A stretch of 64,000 nucleotides of DNA from Populus alba (Eukaryota > Streptophyta > Magnoliopsida > Malpighiales > Salicaceae): positions 10,484,169 to 10,548,168 of the forward strand of contig NC_133288.1 in assembly GCF_005239225.2 (NCBI RefSeq), in the 5' to 3' direction. Shown here one piece after another: positions 1 through 10,647 of the stretch. The notes beneath the pieces were generated by a model. The model was not told where the DNA came from. It made no database searches and saw only the letters and a program-made list of their open reading frames with translations. The position numbers and the translations under genes were made by a program. Within the stretch, counting starts at the first letter, position 1, and every line of letters begins with the position of its first letter.

Positions 1-940
1 CTTCGGTCTTCTAAACAACAATGCCCATAGACCAGCCAAGACAAACCCACTCTCTTCGTCATCTCCTTCAACCGGTCTATAGCAGACCCAGCTCATTGCC
101 TCCAGCAGCGACATCCCTCTCTTGTCCGTTCCTCCTCCTTGTGGCTGGTGCATGGAACAAAAGAGAAGAAGACAAACAAAAGAAACAGATATGTTGTGAA
201 GCAGATCCAAAAAGATCCAAAAAGAGACCGAAACAGATCTAAAAAAGAAATAAATGAAATCAACTGTCGTTTGTGTATTTTTCTCCCTTTTGCAGGTGAC
301 GGAGATTCTCATCGCTGGCAGGAAAGTGAAGAGGGGAGGAAGCCATTTCGGATTACCTCGTCCCGTGGAGTTTCTTGCGGCGACGCGTGAACCCATTCGC
401 TGCAGTGGCAGTGGCGCCTGGAGAAGACATGCCGCCACTGTTCCTGCATTTCCAAAAGGCCTTCCTTGCAATTCTTGGATTTTTTAGGGGCTATTTTTGT
501 AAATTTTAAATTGTTTAACGTAATTTTTGTTTAGTTTTAAATTTTTTTATAATTTGTAGTGTGGATGTAAAAAAGAAAAAATATAGTGAAAGTGAATGTG
601 TTGTTTATATTTTTTATGGATGTTTTTTTTAATGATAAAATTGCAAAAAATAAAGAAGAATTTAATATTTTGATTTGCTCATGGTTAAGGATTATGAACT
701 TACACGTAAGTTGTATTTTTAATATCTGATGAAAAGATAAAATTTTTAAAACTTCTTTAATTCATCAAAGCTATGAAGTAGCTTACCTCAACTTACCTTT
801 TAGACGTGAATCTCTGATAAGACCAGTACATTCGGGTTTCCTAGTAACTCTCAATTAAATACTAGGTGGCGACTCCCAACGAATCAAGCAAGCAAACAAA
901 AAATCGCCAACAGACGTCGGGTGAGTGACGTGCAACAGAA
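1..940 (+). mobile_element. Tat/Ogre-like Ty3/gypsy 5' LTR, 3' part only
   Basis: This stretch aligns by eye over most of its length with 11400-12306 in the same orientation, which I read as the matching 3' LTR. Shared landmarks include the 'atagaccarccaagac' block, the 'gaagaggggaggaagc' block and the terminal 'ggtgrcgactcccaac' block. It ends at about 937-940, just before a PBS-like site. The left part of the LTR lies outside the window. Short open frames inside it are not conserved as proteins between the two LTR copies. Confidence 0.7.
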
Positions 941-958
941 TAACGACTTCGCTGGGGA
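941..958 (+). other. Primer-binding site of the Tat/Ogre-like element
   Basis: The 18 bases taacgacttcgctgggga lie directly after the 5' LTR. They match the 'TGGCGACTCCGCTGGGGA' type of primer site used by Tat/Ogre elements, with G-to-A and C-to-T changes as expected for an old methylated copy. The tRNA assignment (tRNA-Arg type) is from memory of the family. Confidence 0.5.
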
Positions 959-2682
959 AGGTACTGTTTCTGACAATATTGGACTAAGCTTTGTGTATTT
1001 GATGTGTTTAAGTTTTTTTATTTTTATCTTATTTTTTTTTATCTATGCATTTTGTAGAATTGTCTCATGCATCATATGTATTTATTTTTGAAAGCACACA
1101 CAAGCTTCTAGGTTAGGTGGGAAAGTAGCGATCTGCCATATGACTATTGGTCAAGGTTCAAATGTGTGAAACACTCAACTCATATTTAAGTGCCTGCTTG
1201 GTAATGGTGGGTATATGTGCCTTAATCATTTCTCGCAACGCCCCTATACTGTCTTTACGAAGATTGTCACTAGGCAGATTTAAGACCCTTTTGAGACCAG
1301 GTAGAAAACCTACACATGTTCACATAATGAATAGAACTTGTCCTTAGGTTGTATGTGCTATCTTTATTTACATCAGGGGAAACCCTTCTTGAAGCATCTT
1401 GAACTCAAAACTTGTGAGTGACAAAATGACCGTCACTTAGAAAATTTTCATTGTAGAGTTTGGGAAATAATCAAGATTCTTGTTTCATCATTCAAGAGTT
1501 ACGATCATATATCACCTCTTGAAGGGTGAGTTCATCATATAGATTACATGTTCATACATTTATTATGCATGCACCGGGATGAAAAGTAGGTCCCTTACGA
1601 GTCTACAATACCCAACTTTGAGCGAGAAACATGAAAGTTGAAGAGCATGCTCACCGTAACGTCCATTTTCAAGAAGAGTTGGAGTTTCTGAAGACAAGCA
1701 TGTCTCGCCTCTAGCTTCCTCGAGCAAATACTGAAAAATAACTTTAGGGAAGTTCCTTCCAACTGACCTATCATCTTTGTTCAAAACCTAACAACGACTC
1801 AGCCCGAAGAAATTGGGGGCAAACATGGTCAAGAGCCTCAACACAATCCATCATTTCTGTAAAAGCTTTTATGGGAAGGCTGACCGAAGGGGAATTGCAC
1901 CATAGTTGCAAATTGGAGCCTGTTCTTATTTTATCCAAAAATAACTATTTCTGTTTGATCATGCCTTGAAAGCTTCTTGATTTTTTATTTCAACCTGTTT
2001 CAGTCTTGTTAGTAAGCTTATAATGTCACAAGATTTTCTCAGTCAAATGAGCCTTTCTTGTTAATAAGATCATGTGTTTTTCTGTGTTCATGACATGCCT
2101 TTATTTTTGTTGTTGTTTCATGCAAATAACACATTGAGCATAACCTTTAAGCATGAAACTATTGTGCCAATTTTTTTTTTTGTGTGTTTCCTTTTTCTTC
2201 CAAAACTATGCATGATCGCACATGTTCACAAGGATTTTTTGGAATTCAAAGTTTAGTAAAAAAACAGAAATCATGTTCGTGTTTGTCCAAGCAAACAAGT
2301 TCTGAAAATTCAAGTAATCCCTTAGAAAGGTAACCTTACACCTAGAAAACCTGAAAAATCCTGAAAAAAAAAAAAAAACACCATGAGGTGACTCTAAAAT
2401 TGAGTTTTATTTGAATGAATAATGAGAAATCACTTTACATACTCGCATGAAAGCAAGGCTTACTGATCCTAAATGCATGAGTTTGGAATGAAGAAAGGCT
2501 ATATTTGATAATCTTTTCACGATGGTAAAATATATCCCTTGCAATCCTTTTTGAGCCTAGTAAAGTTTCTTGTAGGAAGAACCTTAGCTAGGATCACACC
2601 CTACACTAGGGACAAGTGCAAGAGATAAAAAAAAAAAAACTATTGAAAGTGCCCATTGGGGGGCATAAAAGAAAATTCTCAA
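959..2682 (+). mobile_element. Tat/Ogre-like internal leader, no intact gene
   Basis: This AT-rich stretch lies between the PBS and the point where Athila-like copy A begins. Short open frames at 1147-1347, 1563-1784 and 2074-2256 show no recognisable domain. A weak gag-like coiled stretch may be present near 1655-1740 but it is interrupted by a stop. I read it as the untranslated leader and decayed gag of the surrounding Tat-type element. Confidence 0.4.
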
Positions 2683-3024
2683 CCGTATGGTATTACCTAC
2701 ACCTGTGCTATGAAAGAAACTTGATTTGTTGTTAACATAAGTTAGCATCATGAATTCCTGACAATATTTAAAAGTTTGGTGTTACTTAAATAAGATAATT
2801 AATATGAGCATGTTAATAATTTATAATGAGCTATTAATGACAAATCATTCGATTGGAACCTCCTTTGTGTGTAGTTTCCAGTTGAGTAATAAGAGTTTAT
2901 ACTATACTTGTTTGAAATACCATTAGTGGATCCTCTAACCTAAACATTTGTTTTTATCAGTGTTTAATCCTTACATTAATCTTCCATCTTAAAGTTCTCA
3001 CCAACTTCTTCTTCTTCTTCTTCT

Positions 3025-3057
<33 letters not shown>

Positions 3058-3188
3058 GTGTTGTTGTAATTTGTTGTCTATAATTTATACAATTAACCTC
3101 TATATGGTTCGACTTTGGTCTTGCCGGGTTATTTATTACTTCGACACTCCTGCACTTGGGACAAGACATCAATCTTTTGGTCGTGTCA
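2683..3188 (+). repeat. Truncated 5' LTR of Athila-like copy A
   Basis: It matches the last ~510 bases of the complete LTR at 8081-9687, from 'caaccgtatggtattacc' to the terminal 'tcgtgtca'. The first ~1.1 kb of the LTR is absent. It contains a TTC/ATT microsatellite at about 3004-3057, at the same LTR position as the trinucleotide runs in every other copy. Confidence 0.8.
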
Positions 3189-3194
3189 AGTTTT

Positions 3195-3212
3195 AGACAC
3201 CATTGCCGGGGA
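3195..3212 (+). other. Athila-type PBS, copy A
   Basis: agacaccattgccgggga lies six bases after the LTR end. It corresponds to the TGGCGCCGTTGCCGGGGA primer site (tRNA-Asp) typical of Athila elements, with transition changes. Copy B carries the equivalent site at 27018-27035. Confidence 0.65.
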
Positions 3213-3420
3213 GGTAAATTCTTGTACAAATTATAGTATTTATTTTAGTTTCTCTTTTCACTTTTCATTTTATCTAACTCTTGTTTCTTTTGTTTTGTTT
3301 TGTTTCTTGTTCTTCTCTTTTCTTTTCTTCCTTTTACTCTCTTCTTACACGTGCATGAGAATTTGATCACGTGCATTAAGTGATAGACTTTGTAGGGTAT
3401 CCTAATCATTTTCAAAAAAT

Positions 3421-4038
3421 ATGGCCAAAGAAGATAACCAGTCACTTCATAATGAGAATAATGAGACCACATGAATCCCACAAGAACAAGTGCACCCTCA
3501 TGCATAGTTTTCCCTCTTGATGCATCCCATTTTAATTTTAAGCCAGACATTATTCAACTTTTACCTTCTTTTCATGGCTCAGATCTAGAAAATGCATACT
3601 TGCATTTAAGGGAATTTGAGGAGGTTTGTAACACCTATAATGACTTAAATTGTAGCATGAATACCATTAGATTAAAGCTTTTTTCCTTTTTCATTAAAAG
3701 ATAAAGCTAAAACATGGCTACAGAATCTTAAGTCAGGATCCATTCGTGCTTAGGATGAAATGCAACAATAATTTTTAAAGAAATTTTTTCCATCTCACAT
3801 ATCCAACTCTTTCAAAAGACAAATCACCATTTTCACTCGAAAACCAGGTGAAATATTTTACCAATGTTGGGATAGGTATCGAAACTTGCTTAATACTTGC
3901 CCTCATCATGGTTTTGAAACATGGAGATTGGTTTCATAATTTTATGAAGGGTTAAACCTAAAGATAGGCAAATGGTTGAATTGATGTGTAATGGAACTTT
4001 TGAAGATAAAGACCCTAATGAAGCAATGGAGTACCCAA
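3421..4038 (+). pseudogene. gag remnant, Athila-like copy A
   Basis: The reading begins at the ATG at 3421 with a peptide matching the copy B Gag start (MA-K/E-EDNQSLHNENNE). A deletion of a few tens of bases near 3465 then shifts the frame. The open frame at 3471-3704 continues Gag (motifs NPTRTSAPSC, FKPDIIQLLPSFHG, LHLREFEEVC), and later fragments (CWDRY, LVS.FYEGL, EAMEY) run to about 4038 with stops and shifts. Gag forms the particle core around the element RNA. No zinc knuckle remains because the sequence jumps from here to integrase. It cannot make a full Gag. Confidence 0.75.
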
Positions 4039-5270
4039 GACAAAAGAAAGTTCTTGAATGAAGTGAAGAACTTTTATTGGGATGACCTTTATTTATTCAA
4101 ATATTGTCCTGATCAAATATTTTGAAGATGCATCCCTGATAATGAGGTAAGTAGCGTCATTAAATTTTGTCATTCTGAGGCATGTGGGGGTCATTTCTCA
4201 TCAAGAAAGACAACTGCAAAAATCTTACAAAGTGGATTTTACTGGCCCACCATGTTCAAGGACTCATATGCATTCTACAAGACTTGTGAAAATTATCAAA
4301 AGTTGGGATCTATTTCAAAATGTCACATGATGCTTTTAAATCCTATTCTTGTTATTGAGATCTTTGGCTGTTAGGGTATAGATTTTATGGGTCCATTTCC
4401 TCCATCATTTGGTTTCTTGTACATATTAGTCGCAGTAGATTATGTTTCAAAATGGATAGAGGCAATTCTAAGTTGAAACAATGATCATAAAATAATGATA
4501 AATTTTTTGAAAGAAAACATTTTAAGTCGATTTTGAATCCCTCAAGCGATGATAAGTGATGGTGGAACACATTTCTGCAACAAGCCATTTAAGTCTTTAA
4601 TGAATACATGGAATCACACACAAAGTTCCCACCCCTTATCACTCTTAGACGAGTGGACAGGTAGACCTTGCTAATAAGGAGATCAAACAGATCTTGGAGA
4701 AAATAGTGAACCCTAATCGAAAAAACTGGTCTTTAAGACTTAATGATGCACTTTTGGCTTATCGAACTGCTTATAAAACATCATTAGGTATGTCGCCTTA
4801 TAGACTAGTCTATGAAAAACCTTGTCACTTGCCTTTGGAAATTGAACATAAAGCTTATTGGGCTATTAAAGCTTTCAATTCAAACCTTGATGATGCTAGT
4901 CAGTTGTGAAAATTGCAAATAAATGAGCTTGAGAAAATAAGAAACGATGCATATGACAATTCAAGAATTTATAATGCAAGAATCAAAGAGTTTCATGACA
5001 AGAAAATACTAAGAAAAACATTTAATGTTGGTAAAAAAGTCTTGCTTTATAATTCTCGACTCCATTTATTTCCTGGAAAACTAAGATCAAGATGGAGCGG
5101 TCCTTTTATTGTGAAACATGTGTATCCATATGGGGCCTGTGATATCAAAATCCAAAGAATGGTAATGTTTTTAAGGTAAATGACCATCGTTTGAAAGTTT
5201 ATTTTGATAATTTTTCAGTTGAAAATGACTTTATTGAATTGGGTGATCCTGTATATAAAGATTGATTCTT
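4039..5270 (+). pseudogene. integrase remnant, Athila-like copy A
   Basis: Conceptual translation in shifting frames gives an N-terminal zinc-finger region (CHSEACGGHFSSRK, with the second Cys pair decayed), a DDE core start ([33 protein letters not shown]), the core end at 4694-4909 ([19 protein letters not shown]) and a C-terminal domain at 4913-5179 ([24 protein letters not shown]). Integrase inserts the element cDNA into the chromosome. Several in-frame stops and frameshifts make it inactive. This copy retains the catalytic core, which copy B has lost. Confidence 0.85.
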
Positions 5271-5462
5271 TTTCTCATATTGTTTTTGTGTGACTTTTGT
5301 TTTGCTAGTCTCTCACCCCGGTTAAATGACGAATAACGATACTCCGTGACTCTTAAGTCGGTTCTTTCAGTTTCCCATGATAACTGATATCTGTGTATAT
5401 ATTTGTGCAATTCTTTGCTCTTTCTCCTTTCTTTGAATCTCTCCTCCAATTCTCATTTGAAA

Positions 5463-5966
5463 ATGGATACCACTCTTGAAAAATTGAAAAAATATTTTCC
5501 CACTCTGCCTTAGAATGCGATTATAAAAATTTACCGTGCTAAATGTGCAAGATTGAGATTGTTAATGAACCATGGAATTCCTGAAGATATTCGCTGGCTG
5601 ATTGAAGCAAATGTCTGATTATCAGATGAGTCCAATTCTTTCATTTAACACATGCCAAGAACAGGTAAAAGCACTTTTGCGAAAAAACGTCATGCAAAAC
5701 AACTGAAAGTCTGTCACAGATATGCCAGTTGGACTTGTAATACGACATGTCGTTCTTTAGGAATGGTATCTGTAAACCGTGAGGATAAAATACAATTCAT
5801 TAAGGATGGCCTGAGTAAGGGGTCTTTAGATAATCTTCTATTGACTCTTGAGACGCACCCTAGTGGAGATGTGCATCGTGCAATTCATGATTTATGGCCA
5901 CAATTCCATAAAGAACATGCTCGACTTAGTTTTGAGAATTTGACAAAAAAAGACCCTGTTTGCTAG
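5463..5966 (+). pseudogene. cysteine-rich basic accessory ORF, copy A (broken)
   Basis: This is the copy A counterpart of the open 163-residue ORF at 23612-23121. The start (MDTTLEKLKKYFP) is shared and most of the amino acid sequence is alike. Here the frame is broken by three stops: a CAG-to-TAG type change near 5511 and further stops near 5617 and 5646. The downstream part from 5652 stays open (104 codons) and keeps the basic patch, but two of the cysteines of the cluster are replaced (CHRC reads CHRY, and the C-C pair reads C-R). A TATA-like 'gtatatattt' lies about 70 bases upstream of the ATG. It probably encoded a nucleic-acid-binding protein; see the copy B entry. Confidence 0.7.
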
Positions 5967-6256
5967 TTTTTAAGAAAACTGGATGGGAAGCCTATCCCCG
6001 ACCCATAGAGGGCGTTTAAGCCGTTCTTGAACATAAAACTAAGGAAAGATGTGAGCCACAATCATAACTACCTGTACATACGCGTGTTTTTTCAAAATAA
6101 ATAAATAAATAAAGAGAGAGAGAGAGAGTAAGACTACAACTGGCCTACATATAGGTGGTATGATTGGATTTTCAATTTCTCATCTATAAATTCTTCTATT
6201 CCTTCCCTTCATTTCTACTCAACCCATACATTCATCAAATATAGAAGTATGTAGAA

Positions 6257-6909
6257 ATGGCAAGTTCCTCAAGTCATCACATAAACAATATAGGTGTTTT
6301 CGGTGGATCCAGTCTTGGGAAAGAAAAATAGTTTTTAGAATCAACAAATCATCTTGGTCAGGTACTAGCTGAGAGAAAGATTCATTTAGTGTATGGAGGA
6401 GGCAGCCTTGGGTTAATGGGGGGAGTGTCAAAAGCTGTATTTTTAAGAGGTAGTCAAGTTTTGGGGGTTGTCCCTAAAGCTTTAACACAAGGGGACATCA
6501 TTGGAAAAACAATTGGAGAGGAATTACAGGTCCTCACAATGTCTGATCGAATGAATGCAATGTTTAACCATGTTGATGCCTTCATAGCCTTACCAGTGGT
6601 CTGGGCACATTGGAAGAGATCTTTCATATTTCCTCTTGGGCCCAACTGCACATTCACCATAAATCCATAGGTCTTTTAAATGTTAATGGTTTTTATGATA
6701 AGTTGTTGTCTTTTATTGATCATGTTGTGGAGCAGGAATTTCTAACATCTTCGGCACGACAAATCATAATCTCTGTTGCTACTGCTAAACAATTGATTGA
6801 GCAACTACAATCTTTCATGCCTGTAATTGATCCCTCCATGAGTTGCATAAATTGGTCAACTAAGGAAAGCTGTAAAAAGATTAGATTGAATTTGAGCTTG
6901 TGTTTGTAA
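6257..6909 (+). pseudogene. LOG-like cytokinin phosphoribohydrolase, copy A (broken)
   Basis: LOG enzymes release active cytokinin bases from cytokinin riboside monophosphates in the cytosol. Translation from the ATG at 6257 gives the family's N-terminal Rossmann part (VFGGSS, VYGGGSLGLMGGVS, VLGVVPKAL), then the region with the conserved arginine (MSDRMNAMFNHVDAFIALP). One stop codon occurs near 6330 (copy B has Glu). A one-base loss near 6597 breaks the frame exactly at the PGGxG signature. The rest (ISSWAQLHIHHK, IGLLNVNGFYDKLLSFIDH) continues in another frame at 6610-6909. There are no introns, whereas typical plant LOG genes have several. It lies inside the element, downstream of integrase and the cysteine-rich ORF, in the same orientation. 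'ctataaat' upstream (about 6184) may be a TATA box. Confidence 0.85.
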
Positions 6910-8080
6910 AAAATTTGTGTCTTTTGGTTTTATTATTGTGTTTTGTTTTTTCTTATATTTTTTTAAGTGTGTTTCAGGTTTGTCAGTGTTTGCTATTTTA
7001 GGTGATGTCTTCTATACTTTATCTTTCTACTTTAGCACATTGAGGACAATGTCTTATTTTGGTTAGGGGGGAAAGGGTAGTAGTTGATATTTTTTTTTTT
7101 TAAAAAAAACCAACTGTGTTTTTATTTCATATACTATTTGCAAAACTATTGTTACTAGGATGACAGAGTAAAATGAGTTCTTTTATTAAAGTGACTCTTG
7201 AGATGCATCTTAGTAAATATTCTTAACAAGGTCTATCAGAATACTTCTTGAAATATTCAGGTTTACAAACTCTTGTATTGTTATCACTTGATTCTGCTCA
7301 TATGCTCATTTAACAAGTATTCTTAAATCTTTATTTTCACACACACATTTTAACATATGATTGTGGTTGCACATTGAATTATTACATTATTTTTGTTCTT
7401 TTGTTAAAGGTAACAACTAAGGGAAAATGATAGTATATAATTTGTAAAAAAAAAACAACAAAAAAATAATAAAAACGTAGATAAGTTTGGTTTTGTAGCC
7501 TCTCTAACCTAAGCAATTAAGCCCGAAGGGGTGTTTTAACACTTAATACCCTAAAGTCAACTGACTTGGGAGATATTGGCCTAACACTTGTTACATGGGA
7601 ATCAAACATTGCACTATTTACATATCAGTATCTGCAACCCAAGTTACTAAGCTCGTAGTGGTGTCTCAACACCAAATGCCCTCAGACCAACTGGTCTGGG
7701 AGTCATTAGCCGAAAGCTCGTTACATGGGTTAAAGATGCATTGTGTTTTAAGTTATATGTATATATATTTAAAAAGAAAAAGAAAAAGATAATAATCCTA
7801 ACCCAAGGAAGTTAACCTTAAACATTAGAACAAAAATTTTGTTTTCTTCCAAGTAAAGCCCCATAACAATATGTTGATATTTTAAGCACAAAAGAAAGGT
7901 TTATTAATACCTTGTTTAAAAGGTATTGAGCAGATATATGAATTTAATGAGAGTTTGTTTATCTGGATAGATTAATGGAAGTTAAATGATGAATGCCTTG
8001 CTTTGTGGAACTTGCATATTGTTTTTCTTCTATTTTAACGCTTTGATTACTAGGGACTAGTAATAAGCTGGTTGGGGGGG
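6910..8080 (+). other. 3' non-coding region and PPT of copy A
   Basis: The region holds the Athila-typical 'cattgaggacaatg' block followed by a G-run (about 7038-7077), a diverged internal tandem duplication at 7500-7735, and a polypurine tract (ggttggggggg) ending at 8080 directly before the 3' LTR. The open frame at 7595-7792 lies in the duplication and shows no domain. Confidence 0.6.
7500..7735 (+). repeat. Diverged tandem duplication in Athila 3' region
   Basis: Two units of about 110-120 bases each contain 'aag-c-cg-a-ggtgt', a palindrome-like 'aactgacttggga' / 'aactggtctggga' block and 'gttacatggg'. The same pair is seen in reverse orientation in copy B at about 21320-21560 and in part at 14430-14500. 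Confidence 0.6.
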
Positions 8081-9687
8081 TGTTATTAGTACTTAAAAGT
8101 GATATTTATCAAGGTTTTATATCATCATTTTGCAGTTGAAGTATCAATAACTCCTTAACTAAATCATGTTTTATAATAACATACCTAATAATATAAGATA
8201 CCTTTAATTTATGGTAAATGTTTATCTTAAATGGAGGCCTATCATATAAATCAAAGGATTAATTGATGAGTTCAAGTATTGAAATTGAAAGGACAAAGAG
8301 ATGGCCAAACTTAGAAAAGAGATGTTGGTGCAGTCCAAACTGGAAAACTGTTTGGTAATTGGTTCATATCTCGAGTTCTAGATGTCCAAATGATCTCAAA
8401 TGTTTACACAGATTCAGTAAGACATAGACCTTCAACGTTCATGTGGAAGCTAAGATCTAAGAAGGCCGTTTTCAAGTCCAAATTATAGCAACAACGGAGA
8501 AGTCTGAATTTGTCTTGCAGCCCAGACACTGTTCAGTGTTCAGCCCATATCTCGAGTTCTAGAAGTCCAAATGACCTCAATTTTTTTTCTTGGAAAGCTA
8601 AGACAATTTCCTATAACTTTTATAAGCATAGGTGGACCCAGTTCTGATGCTAGAAATGACATGTTATTCAGACAAGAAGTTAAGGATTTTCATCAAGTCA
8701 AGAGTTGGCCACCCACTCAACAATTAGTCATCAAATCAATAGTTCTAAATTTTAACTTATAAAAGGAGGCATTTGCCATGCATTTAAGGGCTTGGTTGTT
8801 CATATCAAAAGCTTACTCTTGCTCTCTCTCTTTATATTTTTTTTTTGTAATTTTTAAGTTTTGCTTTCATTAATATCTTGTTTATGCTTTTCATTTCCTC
8901 TCCTTTACTTAGTTAACTTGTATTTTATTTATGTTCTTATTCTGTTTATTTATGTTTCTCTTTTTCATTATGTTTAGCTAAGTTGATTATGTCAAGGTGA
9001 AAAGATTACACTAATGGTGTAAGAATAAGTATGGTGTAAACTCAACATGGACCTTAATGTTTAATATTAACATGTCTTATCTTTTTATCTTACTAATTCT
9101 TAATACCTTGCTTGTTAACACTTGATACAACAAATGCTTGGCACTCTCATAGCCCAACCGTATGGTATTACCTACACCTGTGCTATGAAAGGAACTTGAT
9201 TTGTTGTTAACATAAGTTAGCATCATGAATTTCTGACAATATTTAAAAGTTTGGTGTTACTTAAATAAGATAATTAATATGATGTTAATAATTTATAATG
9301 AGCTATTAATGACAAATCATCTGATTGGAACCTCCTTTATGTGTGGTTTCCAGTTGAGTAATAAGCGTTTATAATATACTTGTTTGAAATACAATTAGTG
9401 GATCCTCTAACCTTGACATTTGTTTTTATCAGTGTTTAATCCTTACATTAATCTCCATCTCAAAGTTCTCAGCAACTTCTTCTTCTTCTTCTTCTTCTTC
9501 TTTATTATTATTATTATTATTACTATTATTATTACTATTACTATTATTGTTATTATTGTTGTTGTAATATTGTTGTCTATAATTTATACAATTAACATTC
9601 CTGTGGTTCAACCCTGGTCTTGCTGGGTTATTTATTACTACGACATTCCTGCACTTGGGAGAAGACATTAATCTTTTGGTCATGTCA
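8081..9687 (+). repeat. 3' LTR of Athila-like copy A
   Basis: A complete LTR of about 1.61 kb running from TGTTATTAGTAC (a two-base insertion relative to TGATTAGTAC elsewhere) to GGTCATGTCA. Related LTRs occur at 2683-3188 (+, partial), 12534-14116, 14502-15255, 19813-20970 and 27042-28846 (all -). Trinucleotide runs lie at about 9476-9560. The open frames at 8571-8762, 9420-9671 and 9429-9770 are not genes. Confidence 0.85.
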
Positions 9688-9727
9688 GGTAGTGTGTTTT
9701 TTAACCCTACCTCTTTTCGAATGCGCC

Positions 9728-10560
9728 TTTGAGCCTTTACTCTTTCCTTTTTTATTGGGAGGTCACTCATTACAATGAGACCGATATTTTTCTGGGTAGG
9801 TCACCCATTACAATAAGGTCATTCTTCCACTTGGATAGGTCACCCATTACAACACGATCAATTCTCCACGTTTTTTTTTATCTAGGTAGGTCACCCATTA
9901 CAATGAGGTCATTCTTCCATTGGGGTAGGTCACCCATTAAAATGAGACCAATATTTTTTTTGGGTAGGTCACCTATTACAATGAGGTGATTCTTCCACTC
10001 GGGTAGGTCACCCATTATAATGAGATCACTCTTTCCTTTTTCCTTTGGTAGGTCACCAATTACAATGAGACCAATATTTTTCTGGGTAGGTCATCCATTA
10101 CAACGTGATCAATTCTCCATGTTTTTTTTTTTATTTGGGTAGGTCACCCATTACAATGAGGTTATTCTTCCACCCGGGTAGGTTACCCATTACAATGAGA
10201 CCACTCTTTCCTTTTTCCACTTAGGTAGGTCACCCATTACAATGAGATCATCTTTTTTTTTTTTATAGATCACCCATTACAATGAGACCATTCTCCATGT
10301 TTTTTTTTATTTGGGTAGGTCACTTATTACAGTGAGACATTTCTTTCACCTGGGTAGGTCACCCATTACAATGAGACCACTCCTTTTTTTTTTTTTTTTT
10401 TTTTTTCTGCGTGGGCAGGTCACCCGTAAAAATAAACTAGTGTGAGTTTGTATGGGTAGGTCACCCGTGAAAATATACTAGTGTCAGTGTGTGGGCTGGT
10501 CGCCCTTGAAAATAGACCACTTTTCTTCAAAAGGGGTAGGTCGTTCAAGATAATGAGATC
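9728..10560 (+). repeat. Tandem array upstream of the Tat 3' LTR
   Basis: About 19 imperfect copies of a roughly 38-50 base unit with the core 'gggtaggtcacccattacaatgag', separated by variable T-rich spacers, degenerate towards the 3' side. Tandem arrays between the coding region and the polypurine tract are characteristic of Tat/Ogre elements. The open frame at 9729-9989 is only the array read through. Confidence 0.85.
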
Positions 10561-10629
10561 ATATTCCTTTTCTTTTCTTTACAAAGCTTACTATGTAAAA
10601 CATTGAGGAGTTTTGCTTCGTAAGCATTG

Positions 10630-10646
10630 TAAAGAGGGAGCATCTA
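10630..10646 (+). other. Polypurine tract of the Tat/Ogre-like element
   Basis: 'aaagagggagcatctat' lies immediately before TGTTACC, the presumed start of the 3' LTR. The layout resembles the 'gggggcatctgt' tract of Tat/Ogre elements. Confidence 0.5.
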
Positions 10647-10647
10647 T

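Larger units (their letters stand above)
2683..9687 (+). mobile_element. Athila-like Ty3/gypsy element, copy A
   Basis: The order is: 5' LTR fragment, tRNA-Asp-type PBS, gag remnant, integrase remnant, cysteine-rich ORF, LOG-like ORF, a long 3' non-coding region, a G-rich polypurine tract and a complete 3' LTR. Protease, reverse transcriptase and RNase H are missing: gag sequence passes directly into integrase sequence near 4038. The element sits inside the internal region of the Tat-like element (leader before it, tandem array after it). No target duplication can be tested because the 5' LTR is truncated. Copy B (19813-28846, minus strand) is its closest relative here. Confidence 0.75.

Noticed and set aside
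9420..9770. Poly-Ile/poly-Asn open frames
   Set aside because: They are microsatellite runs of the LTR translated on each strand.
9729..9989. Open frame with repeated RSPIT units as a repeat protein or CRISPR-like array
   Set aside because: It is the plant Tat-element tandem array read in one frame. Spacers are low-complexity T-rich and the host is a eukaryote.
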